Assembly (NCBI GenBank): GCA_963682025.1
Contig: OY821519.1
Location: 191,589,867 to 191,653,866 of the forward strand
From: Cordilura impudica
Lineage: Eukaryota; Arthropoda; Insecta; Diptera; Scathophagidae
Reading direction: 5' to 3'
Length of the DNA: 64,000 nucleotides
The notes under the pieces were generated by a model that ran no database searches, had not been told where the DNA came from, and saw nothing but the letters and a program-made list of their open reading frames with translations. Both the position numbers and the translations under genes were made by a program. The first letter of the stretch is position 1; every line of letters starts with the position of its first letter. This document shows, one piece after another, positions 1-11,362 of this stretch.

Positions 1-1131
1 GATGATGGGTTCAGTGGTGTTGGTGGTATTTTATACGACTTGTCTAAAGCGTTTGATCTTGTGGATCACAATATAATGATAAATAAACTTGAATACTATG
101 GTGTTAATGGACGAGACTTGTTATTGATACGGAGTTATTTGGAAAATAGAAAGCAGTATGTTGAAGTGAATGGTGAAAAAAGTTTTACTGGTCCCGTTGA
201 ATACGGAGTTCCTCAAGGAAGCGTATTAGGTCCACTTTTATTTAAAATTTATGTAAATGATATAAAAAATCTTCAGTTATTTGGAAAAATGTTTATGTAC
301 GCGGATGACATAAGTCTTTTTTATCCTTATAAACATGAAACTGTTTTAAAGGCTCATATGGAGTACGATGCTGCATTAATTTCAGAATATTTAAGACTTA
401 ATAGATTGAAACTAAACGCTGAAAAAACTAAAATATTGCGATTTAGGCCTTATTTAGTTCACAATCAAGTTTTTGGCATTTGGGTAGATGGAAAACAAGT
501 AAATGAAAGTCTTTCAACAAAATACCTTGGTGTGCACTTACAGAGTAATCTTTCATGGGATACACATATTCAGAAACTTAGATCCAAAATACTATCTGTA
601 GTTGGTCTACTATATAAGTTTAAGAATAAATTCAACACAAAAACAAAATTGGTTATATATCAAGCTTTAATACACAGCCATTTAAACTATTTGCCTATTA
701 TATATGGTTATAAAAAAACCAATGAATTTAAATCTCTACAGAGAGCTCAAAATAGAGCATTGAAAACAGTTTTTAATTTGCCTCTTACGTATTCAACAAT
801 ATCTTTGTATAAGGACATAGCTTTAAACATTCTTCCTGTACATGGCTTACACAAAATGCAACTTTTACTTTATGTTTTTAAATCTTTGAATAACATTGGG
901 CATCACACAATAACTTTTTCCAGAAATCAAACAGCTTTCAACACAAGGAATAATTCGAATTTAAGGGTAGCACGATGTCGATTGGAAACCACAAAGCAGC
1001 GCGTAGAACACATTGGTAGTTTGGAGTTTAATAACCTTCCTGAGAATACAAGAAATACTGTTCGAATCTCTATTTTCAAAACAAATGTTAAAAATTATCT
1101 TTTTCAAAATTTAGAAATGCTTCTATTGTGA
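1..1131 (+). CDS. Non-LTR retrotransposon reverse transcriptase, C-terminal part (partial at 5' end)
   Basis: 377 codons open from the window edge to the TGA. RT motifs appear in order: 'DLSKAFDLVDH' (palm motif A, near nt 37-69), 'GVPQGSVLGPLLF' (motif B, near nt 205-243) and 'YADD' (catalytic box, near nt 298-309), then the thumb. The tail ends in the 'NLPENTRN...FKTNVKNYL' type of C-terminus found in CR1/jockey-like elements, and no RNase H follows. No stop or frameshift interrupts the visible part and the catalytic aspartates are present, so the copy is young or intact here. The first visible codon is internal; no start is claimed. The clade within the CR1/jockey group is inferred from motif style only. 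Confidence 0.85.
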   Translation, partial: DDGFSGVGGILYDLSKAFDLVDHNIMINKLEYYGVNGRDLLLIRSYLENRKQYVEVNGEKSFTGPVEYGVPQGSVLGPLLFKIYVNDIKNLQLFGKMFMYADDISLFYPYKHETVLKAHMEYDAALISEYLRLNRLKLNAEKTKILRFRPYLVHNQVFGIWVDGKQVNESLSTKYLGVHLQSNLSWDTHIQKLRSKILSVVGLLYKFKNKFNTKTKLVIYQALIHSHLNYLPIIYGYKKTNEFKSLQRAQNRALKTVFNLPLTYSTISLYKDIALNILPVHGLHKMQLLLYVFKSLNNIGHHTITFSRNQTAFNTRNNSNLRVARCRLETTKQRVEHIGSLEFNNLPENTRNTVRISIFKTNVKNYLFQNLEMLLL

Positions 1132-1372
1132 TTATTAGTTTGATCTCAGTTATATCTTAAAATTTTGCTTTATTTATTTTTATTATTTTAAAATTTCTTT
1201 TAAAATTTCTTTTAAATTTTTCTTTATTTTAAAATTTGTTAAATATACTTAAGTTTATATAATTTTTATTTGCCAACTCGCCTCAATAATGTCTTCAAGA
1301 CGCAGAGGCACAACATATTGTTAAACAATTATTTTATGAATAAAGAATATATATATAAAAAAAAAAAAAAAA
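1..1372 (+). mobile_element. 3' part of a CR1/jockey-group non-LTR retrotransposon
   Basis: The window opens inside the element. Its RT frame is open from base 1 to 1131. It is followed by a 3' UTR of about 225 bp that contains a short T-rich tandem run (near 1185-1245), an AATAAA-type signal at about 1339-1344, and a terminal poly(A) at 1357-1372. The poly(A) marks the retroposed 3' end: sequence after 1372 belongs to another element on the opposite strand. The 5' part lies outside the window, so full length and target-site duplication cannot be judged. Confidence 0.85.
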
Positions 1373-2360
1373 GGTTCCTGCTTTCACTCCAACTTTTACC
1401 TGCTCTAGAAGCCTCTAGGTCTAGTTGCCTGCGTCAAGTGTGTGCTGGCCGACCTCTTCTTCTACTGCCTTATGGGTTTCATTCTATTGAGCTGCGGGTG
1501 ACATCACCAGGTCTTCGCAAAGCGTGGCCAATCCTACGCCATTTACTTTTCAGTATTTCCGTTTGGATTCAGTTTTGATGGGTGCGTGCCCAGACCTGTG
1601 TATTTGATATCCTGTTGGGCCAGAAAATTCTCAATATTCTTCTTAGTCATTTGTTGATGAAGACTTGTAATGCGTTAATATCATTGGTAGCCACATTCGA
1701 CGTTTCGAACCTATAATAAAGAAGCACAGATTTCACACACGCATCGAACATGTTGATTTTTGTGCTGATGGAGATTGTCGGGCTTTCATGAGGCGATCTG
1801 AGACGAGCCTCCATTCGATGTTACGATGATACCAGGTAGGAAAAGAGGTGCACATCCTGGAGTTGGATGTCTTGGATAAATAATGGTCTGCTGCATATGG
1901 CATTTATTCTCATTGCCGTGGTGTTGGGTATAATTTTTTTCGACCTACCCTTGCGGCTTCAGTCTCTATCCCTTTTAGGGTTTCCAACATGTCTGAGTAA
2001 CTATGCGTGAGAAGGCATATGTCGCCAGCATTGTCTAGATCAACCAGTCGTCTTCCTAGTCCCCACGTTATGCCTTTGTTGTTGAGCGTTGCATTTCCCA
2101 TAACAATGTCTAGCACTAAGTTAAACAGTAACTGAGATAAGATGCAGCCCTGTCGCACACCAGTTTTAACAGAAACCTTATCGCTTACAGAATTTTGATG
2201 GAGCCTGTTGGCAACGAAGCTGTTTATTGAGGGAGTCAGCGATTCTTTTGTGGATAATATTAGCAATTATCTTGTTGATCATGCTTAGAAGTGTAATTCC
2301 ATTCCGTGAGATCACCTTTTTTTGGTATGTTGATGATTAGGCCCTCTTTTAGTTCATCAG
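1373..2360 (-). pseudogene. Relic of an RTE-like non-LTR retrotransposon (RT with internal deletion)
   Basis: Reading the minus strand from about 2360 gives the segment before RT ('DELKEGLIIN'), then after an apparent deletion the RT core 'VKTGVRQGCILSQLLFN' (open frame 2266-1910), then, in shifting frames down to 1373, the C-terminal part that normally reads like 'GHTLRKP..DI...ALEWNPQG'. Established: this series of motifs is typical of the RTE-type RT group with the 'GVRQGC' box. The catalytic YADD box has become 'NAGD', so the RT is dead, and several stops and shifts follow. It abuts the poly(A) of the upstream plus-strand element, which probably inserted next to or into it. Confidence 0.75.
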
Positions 2361-2384
2361 TTCCGTACTATTCCATAGACGTTG

Positions 2385-3650
2385 TACGTTGTAAATTTGC
2401 TTTTAAGAAAGAAATATTTAGTAATCGCATTGAATCCGAAATTCGATTATTAACTTCATCGCAAATCGGTTGGCAAAAAATCCGGAGACACAATGAATCC
2501 GTTTTTTATGTGTAGAAAATAGTGCTGAGCCCAAAGATAGATCACATTCCATCAAATTGCTTATTTGAAAGATTATTATTATAGGAATTAGTATAAAATA
2601 GATATCTTCAGGTCGGAGGAGTATAGACATCGGGAAAGTATAATTTTAGTATGTTTGTTATAAAGATTTACAGATTTTTAATAAAAAGAAGCTAAATAAC
2701 TTTACTTTAAAATATCAAGACACAAAAATGTCCATTTACCGTAAAGATAAATTACAAGTCATAGAGGAATGAATGAATGAAATTACCAGTTTATAAATCA
2801 TCGTCTGTAATACCCAAAATTTTGCAAAGACTAACTTACCAGCTAAAGTTATGAATATATCAAATAAAACATACAGATAGACAACACAACGTACTATTTC
2901 TACCGCATTCACCCATCCTTATTGTACTTCCTGTTACCGTATGTTGGTCATCTTACCAGTACTAAATCTTTCGAAATCTATTGCATACAAAGCACACAAT
3001 ACCCATTCCAGTTATTTGAAATCTTTTAATATACTTATTTTTATTTAATATATGAGCTACTTTGGGCATGGCTGACACTATGAATAGACTTAACCAGCTT
3101 TGTGTTGAATAAAAAATTTGTGTCACTTTCTTGCTAAAACCTAAGCAGGATTTCTAAATAGAGAAATATGGCTAACAACTAAAAAAAAGCTGGCGTAATA
3201 AATGAAAAGGAAATGAGTTTAACAAGTAAAGTTTAATAAGTATATTTATACTTGCTTCGACATTAAGGAGTGCTGAATTAAACTAAATAACGCAAAATAA
3301 AACAAAATTAACTTTAAGTTGCAATTTAAAGAGAAACTTGAAAAAAAGAATATGCAGTTTTATATTTAGAATTCATCAAGAGGAATTTTCTGTGTGTGCG
3401 TTTTTTTTTTTATTTAATTAAATTCTGAGAAATTTTCTTGGTTTATATAGAAACAAAAAAGAAAATTAAACAAATTTGAAATAAACGCACAAACATGAAT
3501 GTTATATTCAGTCAAATGATGACACGAATAAAATTTAATATAAACCATCCAGTGTTGTTTCAATACTAGTAATATTTGGATGAACTTTTGTTATAACAAT
3601 GGATTGTAAACCGTTCTTAATGGATTGGGCAGGTGTAACTACACCTATTA
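2385..3650. other. No recognisable gene (about 1.3 kb)
   Basis: AT-rich sequence. Open frames are short (70 codons or fewer) and match nothing I recognise. No terminal repeats or RNA gene seen. Confidence 0.6.
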
Positions 3651-3654
3651 TTTT

Positions 3655-3885
3655 CAGAAACCTTATACCACTATGTATAATGACTTTGAGCTGATGTTTG
3701 TTACTACTGAAAATATTTAACCCAGACCCATCCATTATAATTCCGATCGACTCAGAATCAGAGAGAGACTTTGGCAGATATGTTTAGGATAGGTCCCTTT
3801 TTAACCTATTCTCCAGGCACATATATTATCCGCACGGTATCGTATAGTTGACTCAGATCGAATATAATTTTCATATATACTTGCG
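3655..3885 (+). repeat. Degenerate family A repeat
   Basis: 5' block 'ccttataccactatgtataa' with the following 'acccatc...attccgatcgactcag' (3660-3755), then after a deletion the 3' block 'ggtatcgtatagttgactca' (3836-3855) and a decayed 'attttcat' end. The GTCC tract and most of the body are missing. See 10511-11312 for the family structure. Confidence 0.6.
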
Positions 3886-4044
3886 TTACCAAGATGGTTT
3901 CAGATAAAATACTTCTGACGGCCTCTATCGTATGCCGTGTTGGGTTTTTCTTAAGATAAAAGGTGTTTAAAAATTTTGGGGATATTTGACGGTGCCTCAA
4001 TAGGTCCTTAAATAATCATGTAAGTAGAAGTCAGAATTCAAAAC

Positions 4045-4290
4045 ACACCGCTGTTCAGCGGGTATTAAAAGTTTGTCATTCCGTTTGTAACATATCAAAA
4101 AATGAGTACGCGACCCCAATAAGCGTATATATTCGACACTATATACCGAGCTCCATCTGTCCGCCTGTCCATTCGTATGTCTGTTTGTTGAAATCATTCA
4201 CAAAATAAACTATTGGGACTACAATATTTTTCATTATTTTGAACAAGTAGGTATTTAAAATGAAGCAAATCGGGCTTCATTGTAACAAGA
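4045..4290 (+). repeat. Mini-me-like repeat fragment
   Basis: Contains 'agtttgtcattccgtttgta', then 'gaccccaataagcgtatata' (TA-rich part) and a GTCY tract ('ctgtccgcctgtcc', 4157-4170) followed by 'tgttgaaatca'. This order (conserved core between a TA tract and a GTCY tract) is the known layout of dipteran mini-me retroposon-like repeats. The same core recurs at 40676. Confidence 0.6.
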
Positions 4291-5087
4291 TATGTTCTAA
4301 AATGTAGAGACATCTGTAAAAATGTCTAAACTTAAGTGTGTATGTTGTAATAAATCTGTGTTGGGTAATTCCATGCAAAGATCAACCTTCCGTACAATTT
4401 TAAAATTTTAATTTATATAATCTTTATTGATACAATTCCAAAGAAAGGGTTCAAATGGCATGAAAATATGACAATAGTTTTTTATATATATATTCTTGAA
4501 TAATTTTATTTTCCAGTGAGAAAAGTGTAGTTTAATAATTTTGAAACATATGTCAGTGTCATGTCTGTCACAATATAAAATAATTAATTTTACTATTGTT
4601 TATTTTGGAATTCATGTCTTTTATGTATTGTATTAATAATTATATTTTATACTAACTATAAACAAATATTTCTTATTTATTATACAAATAACTTTTCTGT
4701 GTTTTAAAACATTTACTATAAAATGATGTCCGTTTGCTGTCATATCTGTCGCGATTGCTTTTTGTCCTCAATTTTTAATAACAATAATACTTTCTAGCTT
4801 CTTCTAATGGTAAACATGTTGTCGTGGTCCGTCTGCATAATTCTGTATATTTTTATGAACAAGGAAAAACTTTTACTGTATAATATTGTCTGTCACTATC
4901 GAATTATCCTATTAAGTTTACCAATTTTTTTTTCTTTTTCAAATATTTTATTTGCATTTGTTATAAATAGTGCAACAAGTCTGGTGGAGGATTTCAAAGA
5001 TTCTTGAGTTAAAGCTAAAAAATATGATAATAAGGAAAATGATTTATACCAACATATTAATTATTCTACAAACATAAATGTCATTAC
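4291..5087. other. No recognisable gene (about 0.8 kb)
   Basis: Very AT-rich. Open frames are 66 codons or fewer with no recognisable domain. Confidence 0.6.
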
Positions 5088-7121
5088 TAGAGATGGGAAA
5101 TGGGTAAATACCCAATTGGTAAATACCTGGTAAAATGGGTAAATTGGATAAAAATGGGTAAATACCCGGGTATAAACTATATTGTAGAAAATTTGGTGAA
5201 CAAACACGTTGTGCAGTAAAATATAATGAATTTTATAATAAATAGAAATTGAAATGCTTACAGAGCACTTGAAAAATAACAATTTAAGATAATAACTCTA
5301 TTATATACATTTATTTAATATTTATTTTTGCAACATTACATTATGCAGTAGTAATCACTGTCACTGTCACTGTCGCTGAACGATCCATTGTAAGTTTCAC
5401 TCCGAAAAGAATTAAAAGATGAATGAGGTGTAGATTGGGTGATACCAGTGGAAGTAGAAGGTCCTTCCTCAAATGAATTAGCAGAATTCGTGGTTTCATC
5501 CTCAGCCGGTACAATTTGTAGGGAAGTATCCTTTTTCCGTATGTCTTTATTGGCGAGATTCCAATTATGGGCTATAAAAGATACTTTTCCGGCATTATCT
5601 GCAGTTAATCTGTTTCGTTTTTTTGAGTGTATGAAATTTTGAGTGCTGAATGAGCGTTCAGTGGCAGCTGAAGTACATGGAACAGATAATATACGAACCG
5701 CTATTCTGCTTAATTCTGTGGACGCGCAAATACTTTTCCACCATGTCGAAGGAGATATTTCTTCTATGCAGCTCCACACAAAATTTTTAGCCCACAAACC
5801 CTCTCTAGCTTTATAGTTTGCTAAGTCTGCCATTATATTTACATTCAAATTGGTACCCATATCGTAAATAAACTCCATTGCAATTAGACAATCGGATGAA
5901 CTTAAATCATGCCCTTGACTGTTGGGGTCAAGGAAACTAGCAGCCATTTTCTACCTTTCATCAAAGGTAGACAACAATTCTTGTTTTTCCTTATCATCAA
6001 TTTCAGTTAAATGCATCTCGTAGCTTATCTCGAATGTCTTTAAAGGCTAAATATACTCGATGAATACTATATTGGTTAGATTTGAAAATAGTTATCCATT
6101 GCGCTATCGGTTGAAATAGTTTTAAATTGATGTCCAGCATATTCCAAAAATCTTCACATAGTATTGATGATTTTGTTGTAGCCTTCAGGTTCACTTTTTC
6201 GTGAACAGCCAAAGCTTGAAGCGGAACTTTACCGTTTATCAAGCTACGTAATGATGTTACGTAGCTGCCCCATCTCGTTTTAACAGGAAGCTTTAATTGC
6301 TCTCCTGATCCTTTCTCTTTGCAGATTTTAGAAAATATCGACGAAAAAACTTTATTGTACTTTATTGCTTTTGCTATCTCAATAACTAATAAAAAACAGT
6401 TCTTTAAGGTAGAGCATTTTAAGAAATCATCACTTATTAAATTGAGGCAATGTGCTATACAATTTAGAGGTATTACGTGGGGATATGCCTTCTTAACTTC
6501 CTTAAGGGCACCTTGGATATTTCTTGCATTATCGCCAATCAAAACTACGAACTTTTGTTCACCGTATTCCTTCATGACGTTCATAACTTCTTTAGCGAGA
6601 TAAGCAGAAGTGTGACTGTTGCTTTCCGTTGCCAAACTTCGAACAAAAACAATCTCTGGCTTAGAAATTAGAAAATTTATTACACTTTCAGTACGAAGGT
6701 TGCTCCATCCGTCACACTGCAGATGCAAGTACCTTGCTGACTTTAGTTGTGTAGTAATAACGTTTGCCGTTTCATTATATAGTTTGTTTAAAAATTTACT
6801 GGAAATTGCCTTTTTGTTTGGCAATTTATATGAAGGTTGCAATTTTTCAAAAAACTGTACCCAGAGCGGATGTTCCACAATTGCAAATGGAGCATCAGAT
6901 ACGATAATGGCCTTGGACAGTTTCTCATGAAGGTTCTCTTTATACTCATCAGACATTATTTGGCATAAGTTTGATGCTTGGAGGGAATTCGACGAGCTTA
7001 AGACATCAGTGGATTGAGTCGAATTTTCCATTGAAATTGTTGTCAGTTCAACTGGATTCGTTTTGCCAATTCCTCGTTTCACCATAATTGGACATTTAAG
7101 ACACTTCATTAAATGACTCAT
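5088..7121 (-). mobile_element. hAT-type DNA transposon, 5'-truncated (hAT copy 1)
   Basis: The end downstream of the transposase begins with TAGAGATGGG (5088) followed by subterminal tandem copies of 'ATGGGTAAATACC' (5098-5175). This TIR style is common in hAT elements. The matching inverted end (CCCATCTCTA) is not present in the next 0.8 kb beyond the transposase start, so the other end is deleted or rearranged. The coding part is described at 5336-7121. Confidence 0.75.
5336..7121 (-). pseudogene. hAT transposase, nearly readable (one frameshift, one stop)
   Basis: Two minus-strand frames, 7121-6003 (372 codons) and 5947-5336 (203 codons), form one hAT transposase. Visible: end of a BED-like zinc finger ('SHLMKCLKCP'), catalytic D in 'LQCDGWSN', second D in 'VLIGDNARNIQGA', 'CIAHCLNL', 'RWGSY', and the C-terminal dimerisation domain with catalytic E in 'TSAATERSFS' and 'KKRNRL'. 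The frames are joined by a shift near 6003 and broken by a TAG where hAT proteins have Trp (about 5953, before 'KMAASFLDP'). All three catalytic residues survive. The C-terminus is an acidic Ser-Asp repeat. The N-terminal half of the BED finger is missing, either lost or in an upstream exon; an AG just inside the first codons could be an acceptor. Confidence 0.85.
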
Positions 7122-7924
7122 TACACGTTATATTATATTATACTTGAATTCTAAATTTTATGTTGTTAATGTTTTAGCTAGTGCCTTATATTTATTTTTG
7201 TAATTTTATATAACACTAGAGGACCCCTGCTGCTCCGCAGCATTATATTATATTATATTAATTTTTATATAATATATAAATATAATACCGAAATTTGCCA
7301 AGAAAAGTTAACGTTCAGTAATGCCAAAATATGCCAAGATAAGTTAACGTACAGTAAAAGTAAAGTTGATTCTCCACGCATAACTTTCCTCAAGCAGTTA
7401 ATAGCTCAAAAGAAGGAGCTTGATCCACTGAGTGTTCTCAGACCTATGTCAACAGCCTACGTTAATTAGAACTCTAGTTATAGAGGTTTAAGAAAAGAAA
7501 TATATTGAAACAAATTTTGAATGCAAAGTTTATTCAAAAATTCTTTTAATATACATATAAGATTGGTTTATTATAAAGAGTCGGAAATGATTAAATCTAT
7601 AAACTTAAATAAATTTAAAATAATATTTATATAAAAGGTCATAAATAAAAAGATTGGCCTGAAGTTCTACTACACTAGTACTTTCACATAAACTTGTACT
7701 TTCACATTAACTTGGAATTACTCACCCAGAATGGGTATTTCACTGCGCGCAATTCGGGAAAAATAATAAAATTGTTGTGTCATATATTGAAAATAATGAA
7801 TTTGGAACAGAAATAATTTTAAGTTCTTTAGCAATTCGACCAAACGTATTTGAATATTTAACTAAACAAAACTAATATGTCGGAAAGTAGGAAGAAGCTC
7901 TAATTCTATATATGGTATATATAT
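7122..7924. other. No gene; AT-rich spacer with short repeats
   Basis: Holds a TATTA-type microsatellite (about 7238-7262) and an imperfect two-copy repeat of 'atgccaagataagttaacgt' type (7294-7355). Nothing coding recognised. Confidence 0.5.
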
Positions 7925-10316
7925 AGGGTTGCCATACGGGCTGGATCTGGCTGGATTATTCTGCTTTTTAGATGCTTGTTCAGCGTCCAGCTAAAATTAA
8001 ATTCGTCCAGCCAAACAGAAATTAAAAAAAAATCCTGTAAATGCGTTATCAATAGATAAAAAATATTTCAAATATGTGTTAGTGCATTTTACATAAGTAC
8101 TTTTTGCTGAAGTCTCCTCTCTGTTTCAAATATATCATCAGTTGTGTTTTCCCTGTTAACTCATTCCAACGAATACGAGGATTACCAACAGTTAAACCGC
8201 TGTGTACAAATATCTAATAAATCTTGTTGTTAAAAAGAAGAGTAAGTTTTAATTTATATATTTGGCTTCAATAAATTGTTAAATACATTTTGCGATTTTA
8301 TAATTTGTAGAACATAATACTGAAATGGAAACTGGTGAAGAAGCTGCCCCGTCAAAAAAAAAAAAGATACACTACTTCCTGCGAGGTACGGAAAGATGTT
8401 CCAGAATATGCGAAGTATTTACCAAAAAAGATAATTGCACAGGGAAATGTAAATTGTGTCAAACAGAGATTTCAGTAAAACATGAAGGTAGTCGATCGTT
8501 ACAAAAATCATTTAAAAACAAAAAACATGCTTAAATGGAGATGTCGCAGAAATTGTGTCAGAGCATTACAAATTTTTTTGTTATTCGGAAACAAAAATTG
8601 AAACTCAAATTGCCAGAGCGGAATTGGCATGTGAAACGTGAAACGTGGACTTAGCTACAATAGCCTCGATTGCCAAATTAAATTAAGCCCAACTTCATAC
8701 TGTGATAGTAAAATTTCCAACAAAATGTCTTGTGGACGTACAAATATAATACGAATAACAAAGGATTGTAATTTGAATATAAAACAAATCACAGCTTATA
8801 ATGCGGATAATGCTGTTGTCAATTACGGCATACAAAACTCTGTATACCAAGAACTTAAGAACTAGCTTAGGAAAATTATTAAAGCAATTTGTAACTGCCA
8901 CGTTAGAAACAATTGCGTTAAAAGAGCTCTCAATGTTCTATCTACAGATATAGAAAATATCGTAATAAAAATTTTTAACGAGTTCAGCACATCGGTAACG
9001 ACTACAGAAAATTTAAAGGAATGTTTTGAGTGTGCTCTTTTACCAGCTGTAGATCATTTAATCTATTTTTGGCCTGCAGTAAAAATTTAACTTTTAAAAA
9101 AGGAAAAAGGAAATGCCAAAAAAGCCTATGGGAATTTATTTCTTATGGAATTTCAGATGACAATGTATTGGATGAATATGATGAGTGTAAAGTGGAAGGT
9201 TTTTCAGAGGCATATCTATATTTATTACACAATATAATGAGAGAATTTTATTTAACTATTTCGTCTCTTGAAAGTGACTATTTTACAATTTTAGAGTTAC
9301 ACGATGTATGACTAGACTCATGAGTAGCCTTAAATGTAGAATAAATGACAAATTTTATGGTAGAAAAGTCAGTAATATTTTAAAAAATCTTTCTTCTGAT
9401 GAACAAAAAATATTTACATCAGAAGCCGATGAATTTTTAAAAACAGCTCTTTCATATTTCGAAAAACGTTAACTTTTTGGAGATGACTCCGTTTTTAAAA
9501 TAATTTCATTTTTTAATTTAAAAATTTTTTGTTTTCGTGAACAGAGTTACAAAAACTAGCAACTATTCTAGAAATAACTGAAGCTTTAGAAAATGATAAA
9601 TTATATAATGATTTTTGTTGTCTTCGAGTAGTTTACGACCAGTTACCACACCATCTACCAAATGATAAAATATACAGTATTTCTTTTTTACAAAAATAAA
9701 TAATGATGATTGCGAAAATTTACGAAAGCTAATATCTTATATTTTTCCGATTCCTATAAGCAATCCCTTTAGCGAAAGATTTTTCAGTATTTTTAATAAT
9801 TTATATAGCAAAGAAAGAAACAGAATGTCTTTTGACTTAATAAAGACAGAAGTATTTATTAGAATAAATTTGGAGAAATCTTGCAAAGATTTCCACAAAT
9901 TTTTGCTAACTGTCGCTGGTTCAGAACTAACCAAGTCAGTTGGTGGAAGCACAAAATATACGTATGTGGCAATAAAAATTATCTTAGAATAATTATTTTT
10001 ATTATTAGAATAATTTATCATAGCACCTATAACCTAAACTGATGTTTTTGTTAGTTTTGTTTTTTTAAATACTTATATCTTATATTTTTAAAACTTTGAA
10101 GAATAAACTGATATATGTTTTGTTTATACGTTTTTTTATCATACTTTATGTTCTTGCATTTTAAACAAAACACAATTAAATGAATTATTTTATTAAAATA
10201 AAAATTAAAAACTTTTTCGATAAGACAAAATTGTCAAAACGTCAATTTTTTTTAAAAAAGATCCAGCTTTTTATGTCGAATATTTAGCTTTTTCCAAATC
10301 GGGATCTGGCAACCCT
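7925..10316 (+). mobile_element. hAT-type DNA transposon, decayed (hAT copy 2)
   Basis: Bounded by inverted ends AGGGTTGCCA (7925-7934) and TGGCAACCCT (10307-10316), with subterminal 'ctggatctggctgg' and 'gatccagc...gggatctgg' motifs. About 2.4 kb, a usual hAT size. I could not find a clean 8-bp target duplication; the left flank is a TA run. The interior carries a broken transposase. Confidence 0.75.
8325..9990 (+). pseudogene. hAT transposase relic (multiple frameshifts and stops)
   Basis: Begins with an ATG-led 69-codon frame containing a BED-like finger ('GKCKLCQTEISVKHEG' and 'KNKKH'). After shifts it shows 'ITAYNADNAVVNYG' (8788-8829), the hAT block with the second catalytic Asp, and near 9772-9900 'FSIFNNLYSKERNRMSFDLI', the C-terminal dimerisation block. 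Many stops and shifts lie between, so it cannot be expressed. It is unrelated in detail to the hAT at 5.3-7.1 kb: different TIR and different finger. Confidence 0.8.
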
Positions 10317-10510
10317 TATAGCACGTATTCTTTCATAAGTTTAAAGAATTAAAAATATATTGAATTAAAAATAGTAAATATTGCGAGTTTTTTTTTAAAT
10401 ACACCTTTTTTAAAGAAGTGTGTCCTTTAAAGAAAGGTACGTCAGAAAATTAAGTCGGACAAATTTTATCGAAAGAAATCCTAATATAATTGTTATATCC
10501 ACAACTTTTT

Positions 10511-11312
10511 TGTACCCTATACCACTATGTGGTTTGGGTCTAATGACTTTGTGCTGCTGTTTGTAACTACCAAAAATATTGGACCTAGACCCATCTTTTA
10601 TTATACCGATCGAATCATAATCACTATCTGATTCGATTTAACGATGTCCGTCCGTCCGTCCGTCCGTCCGTCTGTGTGTCATTGTAAACCTTGTAATAAA
10701 ACTGCAGGTTGTAAATATGAATATATTTTGATGCAATTTGGCATATAAGCTTTCATCGGCCACAGAATGAACGCTATTGAAATTGGTGAGAATCGGTCCA
10801 TGTTCACACCTAGCCCCCATACAAATGACCCCTATGAAATCAACATAAATTGCAATAAGATCCAAATTATCATATAAATCTTAATCAAATTGGGTTTGTA
10901 TGTGTTTATTACATCCGTTAATCAGTAGTCCAAAAATGATCCCTATGGCACAACTCTTAGTCATAGGCCCCATATAGAGCTGCTTCCCGATCTTCACTTA
11001 AATCTATAAAAAAAAAAAATATTGCACGGATTCTTTTCAAATTTTGTTTGTATATATTTTTGCAAAATACAAGAGACTTTACCAAACATGGTCAGGATCG
11101 GTCCATTTTTGGGCCTAGTCCCCATATAGATATAGCATCCGATATGAACTTTTTCATATCTGCAGCCAAGAAAATTAATAAAAATCCCACGCAAATTTGG
11201 TTTATGTTTATTTTCTATATCCAGTTAGTTGGGCCTGAGCGATAGGGTCTCTAAACGCATGGTATAGGGTATCGTAAAGTCGGTGTAGACCAACTATAAT
11301 TTTCTTACTTGT
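10511..11312 (+). repeat. Family A repeat, copy 1 (candidate non-autonomous Helentron/DINE-1-type element)
   Basis: Type description for the family. 5' end: 'taccctataccactatgtgg' after a T-rich flank. Then 'tttgtgctgctgtttgtaac', 'gaccta-gacccatctt', a GTCC/GTCT tract (10645-10675), a body of about 550 bp ('ttcccgatcttcacttaaat' and so on), then 'ggtatagggtatcgta', a palindrome of type GTCGGTCTAGACCGAC, and the terminus 'ttttcttacttgtttt'. The 5' 'ATACCCTATACCA' and the 3' 'TGGTATAGGGTAT' are inverted copies that lie inside the ends, and only the 3' end has the hairpin. This asymmetric layout with a T-rich insertion site matches DINE-1/Helentron-type elements. No coding capacity. The palindrome in this copy is imperfect ('gtcggtgtagaccaac'). 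Confidence 0.75.
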
Positions 11313-11362
11313 TTTATTTATAAATTTGTTGAATAACCTAACATAGTAATGGCGTATGATTG

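Noticed and set aside
1270..1578. Plus frame of 102 codons
   Set aside because: Runs from the 3' UTR and poly(A) of one retroelement into antisense RTE relic; not a gene.
6319..6930. Three plus frames of 64-103 codons
   Set aside because: Antisense shadows of the hAT transposase.
10645..10675. GTCC/GTCT runs with regular spacing resembling a repeat array
   Set aside because: Simple microsatellite inside family A and mini-me repeats; no spacers, so no CRISPR-like structure, which would also be out of place in an insect.
11048..11245. Recurrent open frames of about 60-85 codons ('MYIFLQNTRDF', 'MSGIFINFFGCRYEK', 'MDLMAIYVDFIGVIC') at many places
   Set aside because: They occur on both strands of the same family A repeat, overlap each other and are interrupted in other copies. 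They are by-products of a repeated non-coding sequence.
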